NCBI GenBank assembly: GCA_003567475.1
Contig: PWZL01000021.1
Location: 1 to 64,000 of the forward strand
Length of the DNA: 64,000 bases
Reading direction: 5' to 3'
Source: Gammaproteobacteria bacterium
Lineage (GTDB): Bacteria > Pseudomonadota > Gammaproteobacteria > Steroidobacterales > PWYM01
Shown: positions 43,590 to 52,850 of the stretch, piece by piece
Position numbering within the stretch: position 1 is the first letter of the stretch
How the letters are laid out: the number at the start of each line of letters is the position of its first letter
Position numbers and translations under genes: made by a program
The notes under the pieces: generated by a model
Databases searched by the model: none
Seen by the model: only the letters and a program-made list of their open reading frames with translations
What the model was told of the DNA's origin: nothing

Positions 43590-44606
43590 TCAGAACGGGA
43601 AGATGAACCCGACAGCCAGCCCCTGAGGCGTGTTGCCCTCCAGGCCGGTGAGGTCGAGTTCCGCGCCGTGAGCACCGCCGCCTGACATGTTGTAGTTCGC
43701 CAGGCGATCATTGCGGGTCGTGGCGTAGGTCAGGTAGAGCACCGCACGATCACCGAGGTGCCAGTCTGCGCCGATGGCGAAAAGCGTGGCGTCCCGATCT
43801 GACAGTGAGCTGTCGGTCGTGAACACATGCGCCTTGAAGGTCAGGTCCTGCCAGCGGCGGCTGACACCGACGCCGTAAGTGTCAACGTTACCGCTGGCGC
43901 GCAGGCGGGCAAACTGTGCCAGGCCCATCACAGTCCAGTCCTGGTACTGCCACTGCGCCGCCAGACGGGTCGCCTGTGGGCGCACGCCACCGGCACGTTC
44001 CCAGGCACCCAGCAGCAGCAGATCACCCAGCGTGTAGCCCAGGCCAACGCTGAGCACGTCGGCATTGCGAGCGTCCTGACTGGTGCCGGTGTTGTCATTG
44101 GTGGCGTAATGGACATCGGCGACCAGCCCGTTGAGTGCCGGCGTGCGGTAGTGGATGCCGTTGCGCAGGCGGAAGTCCCAGTTCTTACCACCGAACTGGT
44201 CGTCGAGTTTCGTGAGGTTGCGAAGATCGCCGATGCGGTTGCCGAACAGATCCAACCGTGAACGGATCAACATCAATGGCGACTGCATATAGCCCAGACG
44301 CAGCATGCCGAAATCGCCCCGCAGGCCGACGAAGGAATCCCGGCTGGCCCAGTTGCCGGCGCCGTTGTCCATCCGCAGCCCCTGCTCGATCTGCATCATC
44401 GCAGTCAACCCCGGCTGGAGTTCGGTATGGGTCCGGAAGCCGATCCGGCTGGCATTGCTGGACGTGTTCATGCCGGCACGATCGCCGTCATCCAGCCACT
44501 CCACACTCAGGTGCGCCTCGCCGTAGAGCTGAATCTGTTCGGCTGCCGCGGCCTGGGCAAAGCCAAGACTCAGAATAACCAGGGGCAATATCATTGTGCT
44601 GCGCAT
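43590..44606 (-). CDS. General porin (Gram-negative porin family), second of two
   Basis: 338 aa outer-membrane porin. A signal peptide ends QAAAA-E; AEQIQLYGEAHLSVEWLDDGDR starts the barrel; GNWASRDSFVGLRGDFGMLRLGYMQSPL contains the porin-family eyelet loop region; the C-terminus is GLAVGFIFPF with a final Phe. A PhoB-box-like element lies 71 bases upstream of the start (44677-44695). It is a paralogue of the porin at 44814-45848. Separated from that gene by a terminator, so it has its own promoter. Confidence 0.87.
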   Translation of the reverse strand: MRSTMILPLVILSLGFAQAAAAEQIQLYGEAHLSVEWLDDGDRAGMNTSSNASRIGFRTHTELQPGLTAMMQIEQGLRMDNGAGNWASRDSFVGLRGDFGMLRLGYMQSPLMLIRSRLDLFGNRIGDLRNLTKLDDQFGGKNWDFRLRNGIHYRTPALNGLVADVHYATNDNTGTSQDARNADVLSVGLGYTLGDLLLLGAWERAGGVRPQATRLAAQWQYQDWTVMGLAQFARLRASGNVDTYGVGVSRRWQDLTFKAHVFTTDSSLSDRDATLFAIGADWHLGDRAVLYLTYATTRNDRLANYNMSGGGAHGAELDLTGLEGNTPQGLAVGFIFPF

Positions 44607-44676
44607 CAGCGCTCTCCTGTCGAACCCGTATATTCCGCTGCGGCTGGGTATCCGGGCGTTTCGCCGGCGGCGCCAA

Positions 44677-44695
44677 GGTTACGGGAACATGACGC
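44677..44695 (-). promoter_or_regulatory. PhoB-box-like element upstream of the second porin
   Basis: On the minus strand GCGTCATGTTCCCGTAACC holds half-sites GTCAT and GTAAC exactly 11 bp apart, as in the Pho box consensus. It lies 71 bases upstream of the porin start, the same distance range as the elements before pstS and the first porin. Confidence 0.6.
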
Positions 44696-44725
44696 CGATG
44701 CAAGCACGTTATGGCATGACGATAT

Positions 44726-44754
44726 AAAAAAACCCCGCCACAGGGTGACGGGGT
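44726..44754 (-). terminator. Rho-independent terminator after the first porin gene
   Basis: On the minus strand a hairpin pairs ACCCCG with CGGGGT (inner CAC/GTG, one mismatched pair, 3-base loop; 44732-44754) and is followed by seven T residues (44732-44726). It lies 60 bases after the stop of the porin at 44814-45848. Confidence 0.88.
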
Positions 44755-44813
44755 CCAAGTCTCCACCTTGCGGGGGGGAGCGGGCCCTCTCGGACCCGTT
44801 GGGGAGTCTTGCC

Positions 44814-45848
44814 TCAGAAGTCGTAGCGAAAGCCTACCGACAGGCCGCTGTGGTTGAGGCCGGGCGCGGCTGTGGCCAGCTGCGTGTCGCGGCCACCGCG
44901 GGACATCGAGTAGGTGGCATTGTCGTCGTTGGCAGTCCGGGCATAGGCGAACAGCAGCCGGAAGGGCCGTGCGATCCGGTAGTCCAGTCCGACAGCGATC
45001 ATATTCGCATCACGCTCGTCACCGTCGGCCGAGATCATGTAGTACTGCGCCTTGACGGTGGTCTTGTCATTGACCTTGTAGCTGCCGCCGATACCAAAGG
45101 TGTTCACGTCCTGGTCAGGGCCCAGGGTCGAGCTTTTGATGGTGGCGAACTGCGCCAGGGCGGCCACGTCGAAATCGCCAAAGCTGTAGCGGGCGCCCAG
45201 ACGGATCGCGTCGGACTTGCTCTGGTTCTTGCGCTCGTAGGCACCGGCCAGGTACAGGTTGCCCTCGGTGTAACTCACGCTGGTGCTGAGCGCATCGTTG
45301 TCGTTATCCACCGTCGTACCGCCATCGGTGTTGGTGGAATAATGCAGGTCGACCACCACGCCGCCCATGCGCGGGGAGCGGTAGTGAATGCCGTTGCGGA
45401 ACCGGGTATCGAAATCGAAATCGCTGCCGCTGTATCCATCACGCAGGCGGGTCATGTTGCGGGCATCGCCGATCTGATCACCAAAGAAGTCGGTGCGGCT
45501 GCGCACGCTCTTCAGCGGAGTATCGAAAAAGCCGGCGCGAATCATGCCGAAATCGCCCTGCAGACCGACGAAGCTGTCGCGGCTGGCGAAACTGCCGGCG
45601 CCGTTCTCGAAACGGATATTCTGCTCGATCTGCATCACCGCCCGCAGATTGTTGCCGAGATCATGATTGGCACGGAAGCCCAGTCGGCTTGAGTTGCTCG
45701 ATACATTGAGCCCATCGTCAGCACCGTTGTCGAGCCAGTCTAGGCTGACGTGAGCGCGGCCGTACAGTTGCACCGAGGTGTCGGCCAGTGCCGCCACCGG
45801 GCTGAGCATCGCCGTGGCGACCGCGGCGGCAAGAAGTTGCTTGTTCAT
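44814..45848 (-). CDS. General porin (Gram-negative porin family), first of two
   Basis: 344 aa. A signal peptide ends SPVAALA-D; DTSVQLYGRAHVSLDWLDNGADDG is the first barrel strand; GAGSFASRDSFVGLQGDFGMIRAGFFDTPL marks the eyelet region; the chain ends GLSVGFRYDF. Passive channel for small hydrophilic solutes in the outer membrane. Four PhoB-type 11-bp repeats lie 75 bases upstream, and phoU is the next gene upstream, so it is likely induced by phosphate starvation like PhoE. A strong terminator follows. Confidence 0.9.
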   Translation of the reverse strand: MNKQLLAAAVATAMLSPVAALADTSVQLYGRAHVSLDWLDNGADDGLNVSSNSSRLGFRANHDLGNNLRAVMQIEQNIRFENGAGSFASRDSFVGLQGDFGMIRAGFFDTPLKSVRSRTDFFGDQIGDARNMTRLRDGYSGSDFDFDTRFRNGIHYRSPRMGGVVVDLHYSTNTDGGTTVDNDNDALSTSVSYTEGNLYLAGAYERKNQSKSDAIRLGARYSFGDFDVAALAQFATIKSSTLGPDQDVNTFGIGGSYKVNDKTTVKAQYYMISADGDERDANMIAVGLDYRIARPFRLLFAYARTANDDNATYSMSRGGRDTQLATAAPGLNHSGLSVGFRYDF

Positions 45849-45922
45849 GCGAACTCTCCGGGAGTCTGTTTTGGAATAGTGTTGCAGCGGGAGAACACGT
45901 TGCGGGGGGCAGTCTACGCCGA

Positions 45923-45966
45923 CCGGGTGACGGCGGCGTGACTCTGATATGTCACTTATGTTACGA
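45923..45966 (-). promoter_or_regulatory. Tandem PhoB-box-like array upstream of the first porin
   Basis: Four half-sites in 11-bp phase on the minus strand: GTAAC, GACAT, GTCAC and GTCAC. All four are spaced exactly 11 bp, as PhoB dimers require. Position is about 75-118 bases before the porin start. It lies just downstream of the phoU stop in the 181-base gap. Confidence 0.68.
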
Positions 45967-46029
45967 ACTGAAACCTGTTGGGATCACACAACGCAGTCCC
46001 GACCATCGGGCCGCGGCTCGGGGCCGCAC

Positions 46030-46752
46030 TCAGTCCGTGCGCCTGGCCTCGCGCTCGAGGTCTTCGAGGCTGGTGTGGCGGACATCCTTTCCCTTGACGA
46101 TGTAGATCACGTACTCGCAGAGATTGCGAGCCCGATCGCCGATGCGCTCCAGTGAGCGTGCGGCCCAGATCACGTTCAGGGCTCGCGGGATGCTGCGCGG
46201 GTCTTCCATCATGTGGGTGATCAGTTCGCGGGTGAGCCCCTCGAAGTCGGCGTCCACGCTGAGGTCTTCGCGCACGACCTGCGCTGCCAACTCGGTGTCC
46301 AGTGTGTCCATGGCGCGCAGGGCCTCGGCCAACTGTTGCTGGACGTTGCGACCCAGTCGCCCAAGCTCCGCAAAACGCCGACTCGGCTCCTCGGCGGCCG
46401 GCCCGAGGCGCACCGCCATGTGACCGATACGCTCGGCCTCGTCGCCCATGCGCTCCAGATCCGTGGTGCTCTTGGCCATGGCGATGATGAACCGAAGATC
46501 CGTCGCCGTCGGTTGACGCCGCGCGATGATGTGCGCGCACTCCTCATCGATACGGACTTCCATGGCGTTGATCAGATGGTCGCTAGTGATCACTTGCTCG
46601 GCCAGTTCGACGTTACCGGTCACCAGCGCGTCCACTGCCGAGATGATCTGCGCCTGCACCAGCGCACCCATCTGCATGACCGTGCTGAAAAGCTCCTGCA
46701 ACTCGCGATTGAACTGACTGGAGATATGCTGCGAGATATGGGCCTTATCCAT
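46030..46752 (-). CDS. phoU: Phosphate signalling regulator PhoU
   Basis: 240 aa from the ATG at 46752 (AGGACAG upstream); an open frame upstream to 46788 lacks a ribosome site. Two symmetrical helical PhoU domains are present: MEVRIDEECAHIIARRQPTATDLRFIIAMAKSTTDLERMGDEAERI is the first metal-binding helix set, and VIWAARSLERIGDRARNLCEYVIYIVKG the second. PhoU links the Pst transporter to the PhoR/PhoB system and limits Pho regulon activity when phosphate is plentiful. Last gene of the pstSCAB-phoU order, 55 bases after pstB. Confidence 0.92.
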   Translation of the reverse strand: MDKAHISQHISSQFNRELQELFSTVMQMGALVQAQIISAVDALVTGNVELAEQVITSDHLINAMEVRIDEECAHIIARRQPTATDLRFIIAMAKSTTDLERMGDEAERIGHMAVRLGPAAEEPSRRFAELGRLGRNVQQQLAEALRAMDTLDTELAAQVVREDLSVDADFEGLTRELITHMMEDPRSIPRALNVIWAARSLERIGDRARNLCEYVIYIVKGKDVRHTSLEDLEREARRTD

Positions 46753-46807
46753 GGGCTGTCCTGAACAGGTGACGGGAGGATACCGCAAGCTTGCCGCGCG
46801 CGGCGGC

Positions 46808-47704
46808 TCAGCCGTAACGCCCGGTGATGTAGTCCTCGGTCGCCTTTTCCCTGGGGTTGGTGAACAGCGTGATCGTGTCGCCGTACTCCACCAGTTCGCC
46901 GAGGTACATGTACGCGGTGTAATCGGAGACCCGGGCCGCCTGCTGCATGTTGTGCGTGACGATCATGATCGTGTACTGCGTTTTCAGCTCGCCTATGAGC
47001 TCCTCGATTTTGGCGGTAGAAATCGGATCGAGTGCGGAGGTGGGCTCATCGAGCAGAATCACTTCCGGCTCGATGGCAATCGCCCGGGCGATCACCAGCC
47101 GCTGCTGCTGACCACCGGACAATCCAAAGGCGTTGCTTTGCAGCCGGTCCTTGACCTCATCCCACAAGGCGACCGACTTCAGGGAACGTTCGACCACCTC
47201 GTCGAGCAGTGCCTTGTTGGTCACGCCCTGCAGCCTGAGGCCGTAGGCGACATTTTCGTAAATGGACTTGGGAAACGGGTTGGGCTTCTGGAACACCATA
47301 CCGATGCGACGACGCAGCTCGGCAATGTCGGTTGCACGGGAATAGATGTCGTCTCCCTGCAGCACGATGCGGCCCTCGATCCGGCAGATGTCCACCAGAT
47401 CGTTCATGCGGTTGAAACAGCGCAGCAGTGTGGATTTACCGCAGCCGGAGGGGCCAATGAACGCCGTCACCCGCCGAGAAGGGATCTGCATGTTGATCCC
47501 CTTCAACGCCTGCGTGTCCCCGTAGTAGAGATCGAGGCCCTCCACCGACAGGGTGATGTCCTCGTCCTGCAGCGAGAGCGCCTCACGCGCGCTGTCCTGA
47601 AACAGCGACGCGGCCATGCTGCTGACGGTGTTCTGAGTCTCCTTCATTTCAGTCTCCACGGCTCTGGGTGCCGGTGTGCCTGCGACGGTCTGGCCGGAGG
47701 CCAT
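46808..47704 (-). CDS. pstB: Phosphate ABC transporter ATPase PstB
   Basis: 298 aa from the ATG at 47704, which overlaps the pstA stop (ATGA). Walker [11 protein letters not shown]-loop [21 protein letters not shown], signature [14 protein letters not shown] and Walker [14 protein letters not shown] are complete. The N-terminal 40 residues before the ABC domain are longer than in Escherichia coli, and a later start at MKETQN is possible. It drives phosphate import by PstC and PstA. Confidence 0.94.
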   Translation of the reverse strand: MASGQTVAGTPAPRAVETEMKETQNTVSSMAASLFQDSAREALSLQDEDITLSVEGLDLYYGDTQALKGINMQIPSRRVTAFIGPSGCGKSTLLRCFNRMNDLVDICRIEGRIVLQGDDIYSRATDIAELRRRIGMVFQKPNPFPKSIYENVAYGLRLQGVTNKALLDEVVERSLKSVALWDEVKDRLQSNAFGLSGGQQQRLVIARAIAIEPEVILLDEPTSALDPISTAKIEELIGELKTQYTIMIVTHNMQQAARVSDYTAYMYLGELVEYGDTITLFTNPREKATEDYITGRYG

Positions 47705-49356
47705 CAATCGCTCTCTGCGCGGTATTTTTCGCGCAGGTGATTTCGAATGGTGATGGCTGTCAGGTTGAGCATGACGATCAACAGCACCAGGATCAGTGCC
47801 GTTGCGTATACCAGCTGCTCCGCGGCTTCGGCATGCGGGCTCTGGAAACCCACGTCGTAGATGTGGAACCCGAGATGCATGATCTTGCGTTCCAGATGAA
47901 TGAACGGGAAGTTGCCATCGATCGGCAGGGTCGGCGCCAGCTTGACCACGCCCACCAGCATCAGCGGCGCGACCTCCCCTGCAGCCCGGGCAATGGCCAG
48001 AATCAGTCCCGTCATCATCGCGGGCGTCGCCAGTGGCACGACAACCTTCCACAGGGTCTCGCCCTTGGTCGCGCCCAGGGCCAGCGACCCTTCGCGCAGC
48101 GTCGAGGGAATTCGCGCGAGGCCTTCCTCCGTCGACACGATCACCACCGGCAGCGTCAGCAGCGCCAGTGTCAGGGACGCCCAGAACAGACCTGGCGTGC
48201 CGAACGTCGGCGCCGGCAGTGCTTCCGGATAGAACGTCCGGTCGATGGCGCCGCCCATGAAGTACACGAAGAAACCAAGACCGAACACGCCAAAGACGAT
48301 CGAGGGCACGCCAGCGAGGTTGTACACTGAAATCCGTACGGTCCTGAGCAGCGGCCCCTGTTTGGCGTACTCGCGCAGATAGATGGCCGCGAGAATGCCG
48401 AAAGGCGTCACGATAATCGACATGACGAGCACCATCACGACCGTGCCGAAGATCGCCGGGAAAATCCCCCCCTCGGTGTTCGCTTCACGCGGATACCCGA
48501 AAATGAAGTCCTTGAAATCGAGGAGGTAGAACCAGACCTTCTGCAGCACGGACATGTTGTTCGGCTGCCAGGCCTTGACGATATCGGCGAGGCGGACCGT
48601 GACCTCACGACCGTCCGCCACCCGCATCACCAGGCTGTCACGTCCGGCTTCTTGATAGAGTTCGTCAAGACGCGCTTCAAGCACTGCGTAGTCGGCATCG
48701 AGTGCCGCTCGGCGAGCGGCCAATTCGGCCTCCAACTGTGGCGTGAGCGTGTCGCGCAGCACAGCCCGTCGACGGTCGAGGCGCACGCGCTCGATCGCGA
48801 AGTTGATCCGTCCGATATCTACCCGCTCGATCTGGCGGATTTCATCGTAGAGCGCGTTGCTGCGGGCCAGACGCAGCTTGAATTCCGGCCAGAGTGCATC
48901 GCCCGTGGCCACCGAGCCCCCCGCCTCGAGCAGGCGGACCGGAAAGCCGATGAAATCACCCCACTCGCGGCGCTCAAGCACCGTGGCGTCGCGGGGAAAC
49001 GACCATGGGGTCATGAAGTCGGCGACGAAAAACCCGAAATCCCGCCCGGTGACGTCACGGTTACCCATCTTGATGAGGTGACGATCCACCAGGGCCTGTT
49101 CCTGAGGGATGTTCAGCCCGGCATCGCGCATGGCCTCAGCCGTGAACACCTGGGATCGACGCAGTGACCCGAGAATCTCAAGCTGTGCCTCACCCGGCTG
49201 GGTGTAGGTGGTCTGCAACACCGGATGCGGCCAGAACGCGCTGAAACCACGCACCAGAATCAAGGTGATCAAGCCGAACACCATGACCATGCTGATCGTG
49301 ACGGCGCCCCCGTTCAACCAGATCCAGGGCGCACCGCTTTTCCACCATTCCTTCAT
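47704..49356 (-). CDS. pstA: Phosphate ABC transporter permease PstA (long form)
   Basis: 550 aa. The N-terminal half (to about residue 280) after the first helix carries a periplasmic coiled-coil-like region ([34 protein letters not shown]). The C-terminal permease has [38 protein letters not shown] and the EAA-loop [31 protein letters not shown]. The length is typical of the extended PstA of Pseudomonas and relatives. Inner-membrane channel half with PstC. It lies 24 bases after the pstC stop. Confidence 0.92.
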   Translation of the reverse strand: MKEWWKSGAPWIWLNGGAVTISMVMVFGLITLILVRGFSAFWPHPVLQTTYTQPGEAQLEILGSLRRSQVFTAEAMRDAGLNIPQEQALVDRHLIKMGNRDVTGRDFGFFVADFMTPWSFPRDATVLERREWGDFIGFPVRLLEAGGSVATGDALWPEFKLRLARSNALYDEIRQIERVDIGRINFAIERVRLDRRRAVLRDTLTPQLEAELAARRAALDADYAVLEARLDELYQEAGRDSLVMRVADGREVTVRLADIVKAWQPNNMSVLQKVWFYLLDFKDFIFGYPREANTEGGIFPAIFGTVVMVLVMSIIVTPFGILAAIYLREYAKQGPLLRTVRISVYNLAGVPSIVFGVFGLGFFVYFMGGAIDRTFYPEALPAPTFGTPGLFWASLTLALLTLPVVIVSTEEGLARIPSTLREGSLALGATKGETLWKVVVPLATPAMMTGLILAIARAAGEVAPLMLVGVVKLAPTLPIDGNFPFIHLERKIMHLGFHIYDVGFQSPHAEAAEQLVYATALILVLLIVMLNLTAITIRNHLREKYRAESD

Positions 49357-49380
49357 GAGATCACTACCGGCTGCATGGCA

Positions 49381-51678
49381 TTACAAGGAGGCATAACGTT
49401 TGCGCAGACGCTGGCGAACGATTTCCGCGGCGGTATTCAGCAGGAACGTGAACACCAACAGCACGAGCGCCGAGAGAAACAGCACACGGAAGTGGGTCGA
49501 GCCCACATCGGTCTCCGGCAGCTCCACGGCAATGTTGGCGGCCAGCGTACGCATACCCTCGAACAGGTTGAAATTCAGCACCGGGCTGTTACCCGAGGCC
49601 ATCAGCACGATCATGGTTTCCCCGACCGCACGGCCGAAACCGATCATCACGGCCGAGAAGATTCCCGGGCTGGCCGTGAGCAGCACGACGCCCATGACGG
49701 TCTGCCAGGGCGTCGCGCCCAAGGCCAGCGAGCCCATGGTCAGGTGTTTTGGAACATTGAATACGGCATCTTCGGCGATCGAGAAAATTGTGGGAATGAC
49801 GGCAAACCCCATGGCCATGCCAACGATCAGCGCATTGCGCTGGTCATAAGGAATACCGACATCGGAAAACCACTGACGCATCGAGCCATCGAAGAACCAC
49901 ACCTCGATCCACGGGCTCGAGGTCACCACGATCCAGCCGGTGAACAGCACCACCGGGACCAGCAGTGCCGCCTCCCAGCCGTCCGGGACCATCCGACGCA
50001 CCTGGGTCGGCAAACGCGACCAGCCGAAGGCCGCCACCAGAATGAGCAACGGAAAGAGCACCGCGCCGGTAATCAGGATCGGCAAATTGTTCTCGACATA
50101 GGGCGCCAGCCAGATACCGGCGAGGAAACCTAGGATGACCGTCGGCAGGGCCTCCATGAGTTCGATCGACGGCTTCACCACCCGACGAATCCGCGGTGAC
50201 ATGAAATAGGCGGTATAGATCGCGCCCATGATCGCCAGTGGTGTCGCCAGCAGCATGGCGAACAGCGCCGCCTTCAGGGTGCCGACCGAGAGCGGGACGA
50301 TGCTGAACTTGGCCTCGAAGGCATCGTCGGCCGATGACGACTGCCAGATGAACTCCGGTTCGCTGCGCCCTTCGTACCACACCCGGCCCCAGAGCCCGCT
50401 GAGCGAGGTCTGCGGGTGGGGATTGTCGATGGCCAGCACGGTCAGCTGCGCAGCGTCTGCGCCTTCGATCAAGGCGCGGCTGTTGTTGGGCCCGATTGCG
50501 AGCCGCGCGATCTCCCCCTCGACGGCCGGCTTCATGGCGAGCGTCACACTCGATGTCGCATAGTGCAGACCGACCGTGCCGCTGGCATCGCCGACCAGAA
50601 AGCCCTTGCGGATGTACTCCGGATCGATGAACGTGATCGCGGCGGGGTGCTGACGAAAACTGCGGATCAACGTCAGATGCGGGACGTTGGTCTCTTCGTC
50701 ACGAACCAGGAACCACTGGCGGACGCTGCCATCGGATCCGCCGACGATCAGCGACCGGCTGCCGACCAGGAACTCGGCAGCAGTGACCTCCGCACCATCG
50801 GCGACCAGCTGCACCTCCTCGATCAGTGTGGGGGCGTTGCGATCGACGATGTCGAAATTGAACAACCGGCCGCGGTCGTCGATGACAAAGATGTTGCGCA
50901 GGGTTTCGTTCACCAGGATCCGGCGCACCGGGCGGCCCAGGGCAGGCAGGCGATAGTCGGATCGGGTGACCTGGGTCTGCCCCGTCATCAGGTTGGTACG
51001 GGTGGCGAACATCGCCATGTCCAGATCGCCGGCCGCCGTGCCACCGGCCACGACAAACCCCCCGCGGCCCTGGATGACGGTCAGCGCGGAGAACTCGCTG
51101 ACGTCCTCGTCGCCGAGGCGGATCGGGTCCTCACCCAGCGGGTAGCCAAGCTCAACGGAGATCTCGCGAATCCCGGTGTCGAAACTCTGCGGATAGTCGA
51201 CACGGATCGGCAATACCGAGCCGTCAGAAAAACCATAAACGAACAGGCTACGGCGGTTTTCGCCACGGCCGAATGCCGTGATGTGCGCGCCTGGCGGCAC
51301 CGGCACCTGGATGCGGTCGCGTACAGCACCGGTACCGGCAGCGAACACGGTGATCTCGCCGGTATCGGCGAAACGCGCCCCGATCGTCTCGAAGCGGTCG
51401 AGCGTCATGTGCAGGGTTGTCTGGCCATCACCGGCCCACGGGACCTCGAATTGGGTCTCCACGACGACGCTCGCAGGCTTGAGCATCGGGAACGTTTCAT
51501 AGAACAGATAGACGAAAATCAGACCCAGGGCGATGATCACCCCGATCCCACCGGCGCCCACCCCGTACAGCGACAGGCCGTCGCGAAGGGCCCGGAGCTT
51601 GCGCAGCTTCAGCCGTCGCTCGGTGTCGGGCAGCAGCGAGCCGGAGCTGAGGGGTTGTTCACTGGCTGGCGTAGACAT
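49381..51678 (-). CDS. pstC: Phosphate ABC transporter permease PstC (long form)
   Basis: 765 aa, more than twice the Escherichia coli PstC. After the first helix (residues about 35-60) comes a large periplasmic beta-rich domain resembling a propeller (repeats such as VTRSDYRLPALGRPVRRILVNETLRNIFVIDDRGRLF). The permease domain follows (LKAALFAMLLATPLAIMGAIYTAYFMSP, then [33 protein letters not shown]) and ends LRKRYASL. This extended architecture is shared by Pseudomonas and other gammaproteobacteria. It forms the phosphate channel with PstA. A hairpin between pstS and pstC (51702-51739) may lower its expression relative to pstS. Confidence 0.92.
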   Translation of the reverse strand: MSTPASEQPLSSGSLLPDTERRLKLRKLRALRDGLSLYGVGAGGIGVIIALGLIFVYLFYETFPMLKPASVVVETQFEVPWAGDGQTTLHMTLDRFETIGARFADTGEITVFAAGTGAVRDRIQVPVPPGAHITAFGRGENRRSLFVYGFSDGSVLPIRVDYPQSFDTGIREISVELGYPLGEDPIRLGDEDVSEFSALTVIQGRGGFVVAGGTAAGDLDMAMFATRTNLMTGQTQVTRSDYRLPALGRPVRRILVNETLRNIFVIDDRGRLFNFDIVDRNAPTLIEEVQLVADGAEVTAAEFLVGSRSLIVGGSDGSVRQWFLVRDEETNVPHLTLIRSFRQHPAAITFIDPEYIRKGFLVGDASGTVGLHYATSSVTLAMKPAVEGEIARLAIGPNNSRALIEGADAAQLTVLAIDNPHPQTSLSGLWGRVWYEGRSEPEFIWQSSSADDAFEAKFSIVPLSVGTLKAALFAMLLATPLAIMGAIYTAYFMSPRIRRVVKPSIELMEALPTVILGFLAGIWLAPYVENNLPILITGAVLFPLLILVAAFGWSRLPTQVRRMVPDGWEAALLVPVVLFTGWIVVTSSPWIEVWFFDGSMRQWFSDVGIPYDQRNALIVGMAMGFAVIPTIFSIAEDAVFNVPKHLTMGSLALGATPWQTVMGVVLLTASPGIFSAVMIGFGRAVGETMIVLMASGNSPVLNFNLFEGMRTLAANIAVELPETDVGSTHFRVLFLSALVLLVFTFLLNTAAEIVRQRLRKRYASL

Positions 51679-51701
51679 CGTCCACCTTTAAGTCAGTAGC
51701 G

Positions 51702-51739
51702 AAAACGCGGCCCCGACACTGCATGCCGTCGGGGCCGCG
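51702..51739 (-). terminator. Attenuator-like hairpin between pstS and pstC
   Basis: On the minus strand a perfect 12-bp stem CGCGGCCCCGAC/GTCGGGGCCGCG (51706-51739, loop 10 bases) is followed by TTTT (51705-51702). It lies in the 76-base gap after pstS. The short T-run suggests partial termination, which would keep binding protein in excess over the permease. Confidence 0.7.
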
Positions 51740-51754
51740 CGGTCGGTCGTCGCC

Positions 51755-52711
51755 TCAGTCGAGATTGAACTGGGTGCGGAAGCGCTCGGCGGCGCTGGCA
51801 TCCAGCGTCACGTAGCCGTCACGGTTAACGACGCCCTGGCCTTCGCTGGACAGCACCATGCGGAAGAACTCGCGCTCCAGCGGATTCCAGCCGTCGACCG
51901 GATTCTGGTTGGCCGCGATATACAGGAAGCGCGCCAGCGGATAGTCGCCCGTGGCGGCGTTCGCGCCCGACGCCTCGAAGCCGTTCAGCGGCACGACGCG
52001 GACACCGGAGGTGCGGTAGCCGATGCCGGAGTAGCCGACGCCACCCAGGGTCTGCTCGACGCCACGTACGACGGCCGAGGAGCCCGGTTGCTCGTTGACG
52101 GTGTCCTTGAAGTCGCCACCGCAAAGCGCGACCTCGCGGAAGAAACCGTAGGTCCCGGAAACCGCGTTACGGCCATAGATGGTGATGTCGCGGTTGGCCC
52201 AGCCGCCGGTCAGACCGACCTGGCCCCAGGTGCGGATGTCACTGGGACCCCCACAGGCTCGGGTGGCCGAGAAGATCGCGTCGACCTGCTCCATGGTCAG
52301 CCCTTCGATCGGGTTGTCCTGGTTGACGTAGACGGCAATCATATCGATGGCGACCGGCACCAGCGTCGGGGCATAACCGAAACGGTCCTCGAAGGCGCGC
52401 TGCTCGGAATCCCGCATCGGACGGCTCATGGGGCCGAAATTCGACGTGCCCTCGATCAGCGCCGGCGGTGCCGTGGAGGTGCCTGCACCCTGGATCTGGA
52501 TATTGACGTTCGGATAGAAGTTCGCGAACTCTTCCGCCCACAGGGTCATCAGGTTGTTGAGGGTGTCCGAGCCGACCGAACTCAGGTTGCCCGAAATCCC
52601 CGAGACGCGCTCGTAACTGGGCAGGTTGGGATCGACGTCGGCGACGGCAGACTGGGCCGAGATGCCGAGCGCTACGGCGACACCCACGGCGAGTGTGGTT
52701 TTAAAACTCAT
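51755..52711 (-). CDS. pstS: Periplasmic phosphate-binding protein PstS
   Basis: 318 aa. A signal peptide ends AQSAVA-D (residue 24). Phosphate-binding segments are SSVGSDTLNNLMTLWAEEF near the N-terminus, GAGTSTAPPALIEGTSNFGPMSRPM, and NRDITIYGRNAVSGTYGFFRE. Captures phosphate for PstCAB. First gene of the pst operon. Three PhoB-type repeats lie 87-119 bases upstream (52798-52830), so it should be induced by phosphate limitation. Confidence 0.93.
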   Translation of the reverse strand: MSFKTTLAVGVAVALGISAQSAVADVDPNLPSYERVSGISGNLSSVGSDTLNNLMTLWAEEFANFYPNVNIQIQGAGTSTAPPALIEGTSNFGPMSRPMRDSEQRAFEDRFGYAPTLVPVAIDMIAVYVNQDNPIEGLTMEQVDAIFSATRACGGPSDIRTWGQVGLTGGWANRDITIYGRNAVSGTYGFFREVALCGGDFKDTVNEQPGSSAVVRGVEQTLGGVGYSGIGYRTSGVRVVPLNGFEASGANAATGDYPLARFLYIAANQNPVDGWNPLEREFFRMVLSSEGQGVVNRDGYVTLDASAAERFRTQFNLD

Positions 52712-52797
52712 GGTGCGAAGTCCTCATGTATGAGTGATGGTCCCGGCCGGGGCAGCGGTGAGCGCTGAGTCCCGAGCGTTGCGGGAGTCTCTGCCCC

Positions 52798-52830
52798 CTG
52801 CACGACAACCGTATGACGCCAACGTTACAA
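52798..52830 (-). promoter_or_regulatory. PhoB-box-like triple repeat upstream of pstS
   Basis: On the minus strand three half-sites follow at exact 11-bp spacing: GTAAC, GTCAT and GTCGT, in the context TTGTAAC, GCGTCAT and TTGTCGT. This matches the PhoB consensus of direct repeats with a GTCAT/GTAAC core. It lies 87-119 bases before the pstS start, in the gap between pstS and the FKBP gene. Confidence 0.72.
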
Positions 52831-52850
52831 CTTGATGATGGTCACGAAGC

